Source: Alcaligenaceae bacterium (GTDB taxonomy: Bacteria > Pseudomonadota > Gammaproteobacteria > Burkholderiales > Burkholderiaceae_B). From it: 32,061 bases of DNA. Location of the stretch: assembly GCA_030452305.1 (NCBI GenBank), contig JAKDMO010000007.1:1-32061 (forward strand). Reading direction: 5' to 3'. The translations under genes were made by a program, and so were the position numbers. The notes beneath the pieces are model-generated. The model did no database searches and was not told where the DNA came from. It saw only the letters and a program-made list of their open reading frames with translations. Shown here one piece after another: positions 1-9,870 of the stretch. Within the stretch, counting starts at the first letter, position 1. Every line of letters starts with the position of its first letter.

Positions 1-64
1 CTATATTTGCGATGCTCGCCCAGGCGGCCCTCACAACCCTCTTTCATCGGTCACCAATCGACGT

Positions 65-793
65 ATGCGGAAACGAATCGCACTGACACCCGACGCGACA
101 CGCTGTTCCACCTGTATGCTCAATGCAATCTGCCTGCCCTTGGGCATGTCACGCAACGATGTGCTGGTTATGGACGAGCTGATCAAGGAACGTGTGCGCC
201 TGGCCAAGGGCGCCGCGCTCTACTCGCTGGGGGATCCGGTCGAGGCCATTTACGGCATACGCTACGGATCGCTGAAAACCCAGGTCCAGAACGCAAGCGG
301 GCAAATGCAGGTCACAGGCTTTCTGCTGCCAGGGGAAGTCGTCGGCCTGGACAGCCTCAGCGACGAGCGCCACGGCTCGCACGCCATCTCCCTCGAGGAC
401 TCTGAAGTCTGTGTGATTCACCTGGATGAAATGGACGAGCTCGCCCCGCGACTGCCTGTGCTGCAAACACAGTTGCGTCGGCTGATGGGCAAGGAAATCA
501 CCCGATCACACCAGTTGGTGATGACGCTGGGCAGCCTGCGATCCGAACAGCGCCTGGCGGCGTTTCTGCTGAATCTGTCGCAACGGCTGAGCACGCTGGG
601 CTATTCGCCCCACGAATTCCTGCTGCGCATGAGCCGCCAGGAAATCGGAAATTTCCTCGGGCTGACGCTGGAAACCGTCAGCCGTCTGTTTTCACGTTTC
701 GCACGCGACGGGCTGATCCGAGTCCAGCAGCGCGAGGTCCAAATCCTGGACATGGACGCGCTACGGGTTCTGTCGGGCACCGACTGCGGCTGA
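65..793 (+). CDS. fnr: FNR/CRP-family oxygen-responsive transcriptional regulator
   Basis: N-terminal CSTCMLNAIC cysteine cluster plus a later Cys in SEVCVIH fits the 4Cys [4Fe-4S] FNR layout; C-terminal HTH SRQEIGNFLGLTLETVSRLFSRF has the FNR-type E..SR recognition helix. Confidence 0.93.
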   Translation: MRKRIALTPDATRCSTCMLNAICLPLGMSRNDVLVMDELIKERVRLAKGAALYSLGDPVEAIYGIRYGSLKTQVQNASGQMQVTGFLLPGEVVGLDSLSDERHGSHAISLEDSEVCVIHLDEMDELAPRLPVLQTQLRRLMGKEITRSHQLVMTLGSLRSEQRLAAFLLNLSQRLSTLGYSPHEFLLRMSRQEIGNFLGLTLETVSRLFSRFARDGLIRVQQREVQILDMDALRVLSGTDCG

Positions 794-817
794 ACGCAGC
801 AGGTGCGCCGCGCCCGG

Positions 818-1072
818 CTAATGACTCATCGGCTCGTCGAACTCATCGAGCACCACACCGCGCGGCGCCATGGCGAGGCTAAGCGCGCTCGATCCCGCCG
901 CCATCGCCCAGAACAAAAAGAAACCCAGCGCGTAGACCAGTTGCCGGCTGCCGCGCAGATGGTCCAAGAACAGCACATCCTGCGGATCCACCAGGGCAAA
1001 GACAATTCCACTGGTCACACCCGCCACCAGAAACGATGGCCACAGGATCCACATCAGTTGACGAGCTTTCAT
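818..1072 (-). CDS. Small (84 aa) two-TM hypothetical membrane protein at the end of the cco operon
   Basis: Internal ATG at 1072 in the ORF track gives MKARQLMWILWPSFLVAGVTSGIVFALVDP...; two hydrophobic segments; co-directional with the cco genes. Confidence 0.65.
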   Translation of the reverse strand: MKARQLMWILWPSFLVAGVTSGIVFALVDPQDVLFLDHLRGSRQLVYALGFFLFWAMAAGSSALSLAMAPRGVVLDEFDEPMSH

Positions 1073-1098
1073 TCTGAAACTCCCTCTTTCTGGTCGGC

Positions 1099-1326
1099 TC
1101 AGCGCGCCGATTGTACCGGTGCGGGCCGGCTGACATGCAAGCCGTTCTTGACCCCACCGTCCTGTATGGCCTGGTCGCCGTAGCTTTGAAACGCCAGTAC
1201 GATGGTCACGACGCACCCGACCACTGCCACAGCCGGCCCCAGCATCAGCAGCCACGGCCAGGGCTCGCGCCACCAGGGCCGCTTCGACTGGCGTGCTTCA
1301 CATGATTCGGGCAAATCGCTTTTCAT
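1099..1326 (-). CDS. Short FixH-like protein (75 aa)
   Basis: RPWWREPWPWLLMLGPAVAVVGCVVTIVLAFQSYGDQAIQDGGVKNGLHVSR resembles the FixH N-terminal TM region; directly downstream of ccoG. Confidence 0.7.
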   Translation of the reverse strand: MKSDLPESCEARQSKRPWWREPWPWLLMLGPAVAVVGCVVTIVLAFQSYGDQAIQDGGVKNGLHVSRPAPVQSAR

Positions 1327-1347
1327 ACCGGACGATTCCTGACAGGG

Positions 1348-2832
1348 CTAACGGGGCACATAGAAGCTGGACTGCTCGACGACTGTATCCACATCGTCGG
1401 GTGCGCGCGTCCCCACCCCTTTGAGTTGAATATCGTACAGGCCCGGCTTCAGGGATTCCGCAGGCGCACGCAACACCACCGGCACCAGACGGTTGGACGA
1501 GCTATCAACCCGCACACGGCTCTGCCCCTCATCGGCCGTACGAATTGTCAGGCCGGGCACGCCGGTCGCGCTCAGATCCAGCACCAACGGGGCCTCGGCG
1601 GTATTGATCACCTGCAGGCGATAGACGTTCTCGATCATGCCGCCGGCCACCTCACGGCCCAATGCGCCGCGATCGCGTATGACGTCCATGCGCAAGGTGG
1701 TGCGTGTGGCCAGCGAGATCACAAATCCGATGGCGATCACACCCAGCAATACGCTGTAGGCCAGAATGCGCGGGCGCAGCACGCGGCGGCGTACCTGGCT
1801 TTGCGTCAGGCCATCGGTGATCGCATTGCCAGAGGTATAGCGGATCAACCCGGGCTCGTAGCCCATTTTGTCCATGACCTGGTCGCAGACGTCCACACAG
1901 GCGCCGCAGCCGATACACATATATTGCAGGCCATCGCGTATATCGATGCCTGTCGGGCAGACTTGCACACACAGGCTGCAGTCCACGCAGTCGCCCATGC
2001 CGGCTTCCTTGTGGTCGATCTTGCGCGAGCGCCCGCCACGCGGCTCGCCGCGTACGTGATCGTAGGTGACCACAAAGGTATCGTCATCGACCATGACACT
2101 CTGGAAGCGCGCATACGGGCACATATACTTGCATACCGCCTCGCGCATGAACCCCGCATTGCCCCAGGTCGCAAAGGCGTAAAAGAGCATCCAGAACCAT
2201 TGCCACGGGCCGAGCGCAAAACTCATCAAGTCGGCGCCCAGGCTACGGATCGGTGCGAAATAGCCGATGAATGTGTAGCCCGTCCACAGAGCCACGACGA
2301 TCCACAGAAAGTGCTTGGTGGCCTTCAGGCGCAGTTTCCGGGCATTCCAGGACTGCTCGTCGAGTCGGATGCGCGCCAGGCGATCGCCCTCGATGCGCTT
2401 CTCGATCCACATGAAGATCTCGGTATACACCGTCTGCGGACACGCGTAGCCACAGAACAGACGCCCGGCCATGGCCGTAAACAGGAACAGCGCGAAGGCC
2501 GACAGCACCAGCAGGACGGCCAGGTAGATCACATCCTGTGGCCACAGGACCATGCCGAACAAATAGAACTTCCGGGCGCCCAGATCAAACAGGACCGCCT
2601 GGCGCCCGTGCCACTGCAGCCACGGCAAACCATAAAAAATCAGCTGCGTCAGGAACACCATCGCAACGCGGATACGCGCGTAGTTCCCGGAAACCGAACG
2701 CGGATAGATCTTGCTGCGCACCTCGGATAGGGCGCGCTCGACCTGTGGCGACGCCCCGCCGGAACCCTTGGAGATTCTGGGCGGCTGCCAGGCGGGAACT
2801 GTTGCCTTGGTGTCGGAGGATTCCTTGCTCAT
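1348..2832 (-). CDS. ccoG: Cytochrome c oxidase accessory protein CcoG (FixG), polyferredoxin-like
   Basis: CGYACPQTVYTEIFMWIE, CPYARFQSVM, and two 4Fe-4S cysteine motifs (CVDCSLCVQVCPTGIDIR, CIGCGACVDVCDQVM); internal start MSKESSDTK chosen. Confidence 0.95.
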   Translation of the reverse strand: MSKESSDTKATVPAWQPPRISKGSGGASPQVERALSEVRSKIYPRSVSGNYARIRVAMVFLTQLIFYGLPWLQWHGRQAVLFDLGARKFYLFGMVLWPQDVIYLAVLLVLSAFALFLFTAMAGRLFCGYACPQTVYTEIFMWIEKRIEGDRLARIRLDEQSWNARKLRLKATKHFLWIVVALWTGYTFIGYFAPIRSLGADLMSFALGPWQWFWMLFYAFATWGNAGFMREAVCKYMCPYARFQSVMVDDDTFVVTYDHVRGEPRGGRSRKIDHKEAGMGDCVDCSLCVQVCPTGIDIRDGLQYMCIGCGACVDVCDQVMDKMGYEPGLIRYTSGNAITDGLTQSQVRRRVLRPRILAYSVLLGVIAIGFVISLATRTTLRMDVIRDRGALGREVAGGMIENVYRLQVINTAEAPLVLDLSATGVPGLTIRTADEGQSRVRVDSSSNRLVPVVLRAPAESLKPGLYDIQLKGVGTRAPDDVDTVVEQSSFYVPR

Positions 2833-2864
2833 GACGTGATCGCTGTCCTGTAGTGCCGATAGTC

Positions 2865-3764
2865 TTAGTTCGACTGACCCCAAACCCAGGCGGTCAGCAG
2901 CCGGATCTGCTCGGGGGTCAGGATATGCTCCTGACCAGGCATCCGATTGTCGCGACCTTCCAGAATCGTCTCGATGATGGTCGCCGCCGAGCTGCCATAC
3001 AGCCAGATGTCATCGCTCAGGTTCGGTGCCCCAAGTGCCGTGTTTCCTTTCCCTTCCGCGCCGTGACAGGCCACGCAAAAGGTATCGAAACCGCGCTTGC
3101 CGGGCACGATCCGCAAGGGGTCGTGGGCCAAGCCGGACAGCGAGCGGACATACTGGGCGATATCCGAGGCCTGAGCGGGCTTGATGGCGGCCTTCCATGG
3201 CGGCATCATGCCGTGACGCCCCTTGGTGATGGTCTGCATGATCTGCTCGGGCTCGCCCCCCCACAGCCAGTCCGTATCGGTCAGGTTGGGAAAGGTCCGC
3301 CCGCCCTTGGCATCGGATCCGTGGCACTGGGCGCAGTTATTCAGAAACAGACGCTGGCCGATTTCACGGGCTTCCTGATCAGCGGCGATATCAGGAATCG
3401 GCATGGCCTGGAAACGCTCGTAGACCGGCTTGATCCGTTCGTTGAACGCCTGCTGTTGCTGCTGTAGCTGTTTGCCCGCCGTGAAACCGAGTTGGCCCTC
3501 GTAGGAGCCCAAGCCCGGGTACAGCACCAGATACCCCAGCGCAACAATGCACAGGCCCAGATACATGACTGTCCACCAGCGCGGCACGGGATTGTTGAGC
3601 TCGGTCAGGTCGCCGTCCCATACGTGGCCGGTGTTCTCGACGATCTCGACATCCTTTTTCAGCCAGGCGCGTTGCGAAAACAATAGATAGATGCACCAGG
3701 CAATCCCGCCCAGCGAGATCACCGCAATATAGATGCTCCAGAAACCGCTGAAAAAATCACTCAT
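2865..3764 (-). CDS. ccoP: cbb3-type cytochrome c oxidase subunit III, diheme
   Basis: Two CxxCH heme motifs (CAQCH, CVACH); N-terminal TM and HVWDGDLTELNNPVPRWW typical of CcoP. Confidence 0.96.
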   Translation of the reverse strand: MSDFFSGFWSIYIAVISLGGIAWCIYLLFSQRAWLKKDVEIVENTGHVWDGDLTELNNPVPRWWTVMYLGLCIVALGYLVLYPGLGSYEGQLGFTAGKQLQQQQQAFNERIKPVYERFQAMPIPDIAADQEAREIGQRLFLNNCAQCHGSDAKGGRTFPNLTDTDWLWGGEPEQIMQTITKGRHGMMPPWKAAIKPAQASDIAQYVRSLSGLAHDPLRIVPGKRGFDTFCVACHGAEGKGNTALGAPNLSDDIWLYGSSAATIIETILEGRDNRMPGQEHILTPEQIRLLTAWVWGQSN

Positions 3765-3933
3765 GAGAGCCCCCGGTGTTCGTATCCTCGTGAAATTCCT
3801 CCGACAGTGCGAAAGGCAGCATCGATGCCTGGCGATTGGCCTCGGCGCGGCCGGCCGACCATGCCCACCACACGATCCCCAGGAAGGTCGCCATTCCCAG
3901 CACCGTCATCACTCCGTTGATTATGCCGACCAT
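3757..3933 (-). CDS. ccoQ: cbb3-type oxidase subunit IV (CcoQ)
   Basis: Internal start MVGIINGVMTVLGMATFLGIVWWAWSAGRAEAN; single TM; position between ccoO and ccoP. Confidence 0.85.
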   Translation of the reverse strand: MVGIINGVMTVLGMATFLGIVWWAWSAGRAEANRQASMLPFALSEEFHEDTNTGGSHE

Positions 3934-3934
3934 G

Positions 3935-4594
3935 TCAGTGACTCCCTGCTTCCATTGCCGCGCGGGCCGCATCGCGCCCACCCACACCCAGGCCCTGCAG
4001 ATACGCGATGATCGCGTCTTCCTCGGTCTTGCCCTTCAACTGCCCGGGCGCCTGTCCGATCTGCTCGTCGGTATAGGGCACGCCCAGTGTGCGCAGCGCC
4101 CGCATCCGAACCCGTACATTCACATCATCGACGGCATTGTGCTGCAGCCAGGGATACGAAGGCATATTCGATTCCTGCACGACGTCACGCGGATCGCGCA
4201 GGTGGATGCGATGCCACTCGTCGGAGTAGCGCCCCCCCACACGCGCCAGGTCCGGACCTGTGCGCTTGGATCCCCATAGGAAGGGATGGTCGTACATGGA
4301 TTCCGCCGCGATTGAATACGGCCCATAGCGCTGGACTTCGGACTGCAGCATGCGGATCTGTTGTGAATGGCAGCCGACACATCCCTCGCGGATGTAGACA
4401 TCGCGCCCCACCAGGCTGAGCGCCTCGTACGGACGTACGCCTTCCACCGGGGTCGTCGTGGAGTGCTGGAAGAACAGCGGAATGATCTGCACCAGGCCCG
4501 AGACCGAAACCACCAGGATGCTAAAGAAAATCAGCCATCCGACATTGCGTTCCAGCAGTTCATGAGAGAAGCGCTTCTTTTTCGTACTGGTCAT
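3935..4594 (-). CDS. ccoO: cbb3-type cytochrome c oxidase subunit II, monoheme
   Basis: [32 protein letters not shown] and [13 protein letters not shown] heme motif. Confidence 0.96.
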   Translation of the reverse strand: MTSTKKKRFSHELLERNVGWLIFFSILVVSVSGLVQIIPLFFQHSTTTPVEGVRPYEALSLVGRDVYIREGCVGCHSQQIRMLQSEVQRYGPYSIAAESMYDHPFLWGSKRTGPDLARVGGRYSDEWHRIHLRDPRDVVQESNMPSYPWLQHNAVDDVNVRVRMRALRTLGVPYTDEQIGQAPGQLKGKTEEDAIIAYLQGLGVGGRDAARAAMEAGSH

Positions 4595-4606
4595 GACGGA
4601 CCCTCC

Positions 4607-6088
4607 TTATGCCATGGCAGGCGAAACAGATACCGGACTGTGGACATCATCCGCAGTCCCCAACGGCACCGGCGGGTTGACCCTGGCTTGGCCCTTGACC
4701 GTGATCCAGGTGTTCCAGGCCATGACGACCATTCCGGCCAGGAAAAACAGGCCGCCAATCATGCGGATGGTGTAGAACGGATAAGTCGATTTCACGACCT
4801 CGGCAAAGCTGTACATCAAGGTGCCATCGGCGGCGGTGGCACGCCACATCAGACCCTGCATCACCCCGGCAATCCACATCGAGCTGATGTAGAGCACCAC
4901 GCCCAGCGTTGCCAGCCAGAAATGCAGGCTGATCAAATCGACGCTCGCCATGCTTTTGCGACCGTACAGGCGGGGAATCAGGTAGTACAACGAGCCGAAG
5001 GTAATCATCGCCACCCAGCCCAGCGCGCCGACGTGCACGTGACCCACCGTCCAGTCGGTGTAGTGCGACAAGGCGTTGACGGTGCGGATCGACATCATCG
5101 AGCCCTCGAAGGTCGCCATGCCATAGAAGGACAGCGCCACCACGAGGAACTTCAGGATCGGATCGGTGCGCAGCTTGTGCCAGGCGCCCGATACCGTCAT
5201 GATTCCGTTGATCATGCCACCCCAGGACGGCGCCAGCAGAATCAGCGAAAAGGCCATGCCCAGCGACTGGGTCCAGTCGGGCAGCGAGGTATACAGCAGG
5301 TGGTGCGGCCCCGCCCACATATACGTGAATGCCAGCGCCCAAAAGTGCACAATCGACAGGCGATAGGAATAGATGGGCCGCCCGGCCTGCTTGGGCACAA
5401 AGTAGTACATCATCCCCAGGAAGCTGGTGGTCAGGAAAAAACCCACCGCGTTATGGCCATACCACCACTGCACCATGGCGTCCTGTACCCCGCCGTACAC
5501 CGAGTACGATTTCCAGAAGCTGACGGGCAGTTCAAGGTTATTGAAAATATGCAGGATGGCGATGGTGAGGATGTAGGATCCAAAAAACCAGTTGGCCACA
5601 TAGATGTGCTTGCCCCGGCGCTTGGCAATCGTTCCAAAGAACACGACTGCGTACGCCACCCACACCAGTGTGATCAGGATGTCGATCGGCCACTCGAGTT
5701 CGGCGTATTCCTTGGTGCTGGTGTAGCCCAGCGGCAAAGTGATCACCGCGGCCACGATCACCACCTGCCAGCCCCAGAACGTGAAGGCCGCAAGCTTGTC
5801 GGAAAACAGGCGTGTCTGACAGGTGCGCTGCACGACGTAGTAAGATGTGGCAAACAGGCCGCTGCCGCCGAAGGCAAAAATCACGGCATTGGTATGCAAA
5901 GGCCGCAGGCGGCCATAGCTGAGCCACGGAATATCAAAATTGAGGCCCGGCCAAATCAACTGCGAAGCAATCAGTACGCCCACAGCCATTCCGACGACCC
6001 CCCAGATGATGGTCGCGATTGTGAACTGCCTGACTACCCCGTAGTTGAAGGTTTCCACCGGTGCCCCGACCGTGTCGGACATGCCCAT
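4607..6088 (-). CDS. ccoN: cbb3-type cytochrome c oxidase subunit I
   Basis: Heme-copper oxidase subunit I features: [78 protein letters not shown]. Confidence 0.97.
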   Translation of the reverse strand: MGMSDTVGAPVETFNYGVVRQFTIATIIWGVVGMAVGVLIASQLIWPGLNFDIPWLSYGRLRPLHTNAVIFAFGGSGLFATSYYVVQRTCQTRLFSDKLAAFTFWGWQVVIVAAVITLPLGYTSTKEYAELEWPIDILITLVWVAYAVVFFGTIAKRRGKHIYVANWFFGSYILTIAILHIFNNLELPVSFWKSYSVYGGVQDAMVQWWYGHNAVGFFLTTSFLGMMYYFVPKQAGRPIYSYRLSIVHFWALAFTYMWAGPHHLLYTSLPDWTQSLGMAFSLILLAPSWGGMINGIMTVSGAWHKLRTDPILKFLVVALSFYGMATFEGSMMSIRTVNALSHYTDWTVGHVHVGALGWVAMITFGSLYYLIPRLYGRKSMASVDLISLHFWLATLGVVLYISSMWIAGVMQGLMWRATAADGTLMYSFAEVVKSTYPFYTIRMIGGLFFLAGMVVMAWNTWITVKGQARVNPPVPLGTADDVHSPVSVSPAMA

Positions 6089-6124
6089 GAACTTCCCCTT
6101 GAAAACAAGTTAAGACTATCGTTT

Positions 6125-6274
6125 CTAACAATGTGAATCGTCGTCATCCAGGATGGCCGTGGCTGCGTCCTGGGTGTCGTCGAACTGGCCGGCGAATATC
6201 GCCCACCAGAATGCTGCGCCGATTGCCAGCACAAACATCAGTGATATGGGCAACAGCAAAAAAAGAATATCCAT
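6125..6274 (-). CDS. ccoS: cbb3-type oxidase assembly protein CcoS
   Basis: Internal start MDILFLLLPISLMFVLAIGAAFWWAIFAGQFDDTQDAATAILDDD; CcoS-like FDD...IL motif; just upstream of ccoN. Confidence 0.9.
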   Translation of the reverse strand: MDILFLLLPISLMFVLAIGAAFWWAIFAGQFDDTQDAATAILDDDDSHC

Positions 6275-6284
6275 GGCGCTGCTC

Positions 6285-7238
6285 CTAGGCCGCCTGGCCG
6301 TACCAGACCGTGTGCTTGGGCGCCAAGGCCTGGCGGTACAGGCGCCACGCGTTGGCGGCAACCGCCAGGGATGACATCAACATGGTGATCGCGGCCAGCC
6401 AGGGCTGCACCCAGCCGAAGGCGGCCAGGGGCGTCATCAGGATGTGCCAGGCGAGCGATCCGTAGAGGTTCTGCCGGGCGACCCGGGCCATCTGCGCATC
6501 CAGCAGCAAGGCCTCGGCGCGCCCAAGTGCCGGCAGGCGCAGTTGCACAGCACGCCGTGCCGCCACTGCCGTCGGGACGGACATCGACATCGCGCAAGGG
6601 CAGCTCATGACCAGCAGTGCCACCGTCACGGCAGCCGCACGATCAGGCGCGGCACCCAACCAATACAGGCCCACGACCGCAGCCAGCGCAAGCTGTATCA
6701 GCACGAACCAGAACGCCAACCGATTGGCCGATGCAAACAACGCTGTGGTATCCGTGCTCATGCCCAGCAGTGGCCCATCGACCGCCTGGCGCGCACAAAG
6801 CTCCAGGTAACGCGCCGTCAGCAGGAAGGCGACAAACATCGTCACGGAATCGAAATACACCTCGCCCGACGCACGCCAGGTACTGATCACACTAGGCAGG
6901 AAGGCCGCAGCAATACCCAGGGCGACCGGTACGTCCATCCCGACTCGCAGGCGCAGCAGGCAGCGCCAGGCACCGCGCCAGACCGGCCAGGCACAGTACA
7001 GGACGACAGGCACCGTCAGTATCAGGCTGATCCAGTTCATCAGAATGATCGCCTGGTCCAGCGAGGCCTGGGATTCAGGGCCTCGTGCGCCCGAGCGCAA
7101 ATAGCCCGGAAACGCGAACATCATGACCTGCATCATGCCCAGCCACGCCAGCCCGCAACGCGCCAGCATGTGTCGGCGCGCACGGCGAGCGGCCTCGGGC
7201 AACTGGGGCGGAGGGCTGAATATGGACAATTTGCGCAT
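6285..7238 (-). CDS. CcoI/CopA-like P1B-ATPase membrane domain only; no HMA, actuator, or P/N domains
   Basis: LGMMQVMMFAFPGYL, MDVPVALGI, YFDSVTMFVAFLLTARYLE, VMSCPCAMSMSVPTAVA (CPC motif) and C-terminal ARQNLYGSLAWHILMTPLAAFGWVQPWLAAITMLMSSLAVAANAWRL match P1B-ATPase TM segments; no TGES and no DKTGT. Start could be GTG 7247 or ATG 7238. Confidence 0.85.
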   Translation of the reverse strand: MRKLSIFSPPPQLPEAARRARRHMLARCGLAWLGMMQVMMFAFPGYLRSGARGPESQASLDQAIILMNWISLILTVPVVLYCAWPVWRGAWRCLLRLRVGMDVPVALGIAAAFLPSVISTWRASGEVYFDSVTMFVAFLLTARYLELCARQAVDGPLLGMSTDTTALFASANRLAFWFVLIQLALAAVVGLYWLGAAPDRAAAVTVALLVMSCPCAMSMSVPTAVAARRAVQLRLPALGRAEALLLDAQMARVARQNLYGSLAWHILMTPLAAFGWVQPWLAAITMLMSSLAVAANAWRLYRQALAPKHTVWYGQAA

Positions 7239-7273
7239 GACCGGCACTATAGAGAAACCACACGCGCCTCATA

Positions 7274-7287
7274 TTGATAAAAATCAA
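7274..7287 (-). promoter_or_regulatory. FNR box (TTGAT-N4-ATCAA) upstream of the cbb3 operon
   Basis: Perfect TTGATAAAAATCAA palindrome; a TATAGT -10-like hexamer at 7251-7246 (minus strand) is placed as expected for a class II FNR promoter. Confidence 0.9.
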
Positions 7288-7327
7288 ACCTAATGTGTTT
7301 GTGCCCCACGCTGCGCAGAGTGGGCGC

Positions 7328-7352
7328 AAAAAAAGGGAGGCTTGCGCCTCCC
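7328..7352 (-). terminator. Rho-independent terminator of aceA
   Basis: Minus strand GGGAGGC-GCAA-GCCTCCC followed by TTTTTTT. Confidence 0.9.
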
Positions 7353-7408
7353 GAACCGCAGAATATGACTACTGCGGAGTTCCACCCATCATTCTGTGCA
7401 AGCCGGAC

Positions 7409-8740
<1,332 letters not shown>

Positions 8741-8876
8741 GATGGTCTTCCTGGATAAAGAAAAAAGAAATCGTTGGAAACAGTCTATCCTGATGACGCA
8801 GTGCACACATGACTTATGTCTTATATAAGATAAAAAATATTATCCTTATTAATCATAGAATTGAAATTTAATTTTC

Positions 8877-8930
8877 ATGTTGCGAAACGATATTTTCGAT
8901 TATGAAATATCCGATAGCGCATCGCAACAT
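8877..8930. promoter_or_regulatory. Nested inverted repeats in the AT-rich aceA/queF intergenic region
   Basis: ATGTTGCGA (8877-8885)/TCGCAACAT (8922-8930) enclosing GATATTT (8889-8895)/AAATATC (8905-8911). Confidence 0.5.
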
Positions 8931-8935
8931 TCGTT

Positions 8936-8971
8936 TTTCACAATATGGAACGTGAAATTCACAATCTGAAA
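8936..8971. promoter_or_regulatory. Direct repeat TTCACAATnTGnAA x2 with 21-bp period, upstream of queF
   Basis: TTCACAATATGGAA (8937-8950) and TTCACAATCTGAAA (8958-8971); also TTTCAC/GTGAAA inverted (8936-8941/8952-8957). Confidence 0.45.
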
Positions 8972-9036
8972 TCAGTGCGGCACACAAGGCCCCGCACGAC
9001 GAAGGCTACAATCGAATCCTCTAACGGATACTAGTC

Positions 9037-9864
9037 ATGCCCGCAACGATATACACCGACAGCCCCCTGGGCCGAAAGGTCGAGGAACCTTCTCATTACG
9101 ACCCCGCCCTGCTCTACCCGATCGCACGCGCCGAAACGCGTAGCGGCATGGAGGTACCCGCAGCCGACTACGGGGGCGATATCTGGAACGCGTACGAGCT
9201 CTCGTGGCTGGACGCACACGGCAAACCTGTCGTCGCCATGGGGCGCTTTACCTTCCCTGCCGACAGCCCCAATCTGATCGAATCCAAATCGTTCAAGCTC
9301 TATTTGAATTCCTATAACGACGAGCGCTTTGAACTGGCCGATATCGTGCGTCAGCGCATGCAGCTGGACCTGACGCGCGCCGGCGGTAAACCCGTGCTCG
9401 TGGAAATTTTGCCCCTGCGCCCGGCCTACGAACTGAGCTGCCAGGCGATGGCGGGCATCTGTATCGACGATCAGGACATCGATATACAAACCTATGATCC
9501 CGCCCCCGCTCTGCTGCACACCAGCGATCCGGCGTCCATCGTGCATGAAACCCTGGTCTCGGAACTGCTGAAGACCAACTGCCCCGTCACCGGGCAGCCC
9601 GACTGGGCTAGCCTGCAGATTCAATACGAAGGCCCACAGATCGACCGCAGCGCCCTGCTCGCCTACATCGTGTCGCTGCGCCACCATAACGAGTTCCACG
9701 AGCTGTGCGTCGAAAAAATCTACGGGGAAATCATGGCACGCTGCGAGCCTGCATCGCTGTTTGTCTATGCGCGCTACACGCGCCGTGGTGGCCTGGATAT
9801 CAACCCATGGCGCGCAAATCACCAACCCAAACGCATCAGCCAGGCGCGCACACTGCGCCAGTAG
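9037..9864 (+). CDS. queF: NADPH-dependent 7-cyano-7-deazaguanine (preQ0) reductase
   Basis: LIESKSFKLYLNSYNDERF, TNCPVTGQPDWASLQIQYEGPQIDRSALLAYIVSLRHHNEFHELCVEKIY; long-form QueF architecture. Confidence 0.97.
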   Translation: MPATIYTDSPLGRKVEEPSHYDPALLYPIARAETRSGMEVPAADYGGDIWNAYELSWLDAHGKPVVAMGRFTFPADSPNLIESKSFKLYLNSYNDERFELADIVRQRMQLDLTRAGGKPVLVEILPLRPAYELSCQAMAGICIDDQDIDIQTYDPAPALLHTSDPASIVHETLVSELLKTNCPVTGQPDWASLQIQYEGPQIDRSALLAYIVSLRHHNEFHELCVEKIYGEIMARCEPASLFVYARYTRRGGLDINPWRANHQPKRISQARTLRQ

Positions 9865-9870
9865 CTTGCA

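Noticed and set aside
1426-2730. 434-aa plus-strand ORF
   Set aside because: Shadow ORF opposite ccoG; low-complexity His/Gln/Ala composition.
4367-6136. 589-aa plus-strand ORF
   Set aside because: Antisense shadow of ccoN/ccoO; rich in H/R/Q/P with no domain pattern, as expected for reverse frames of high-GC genes.
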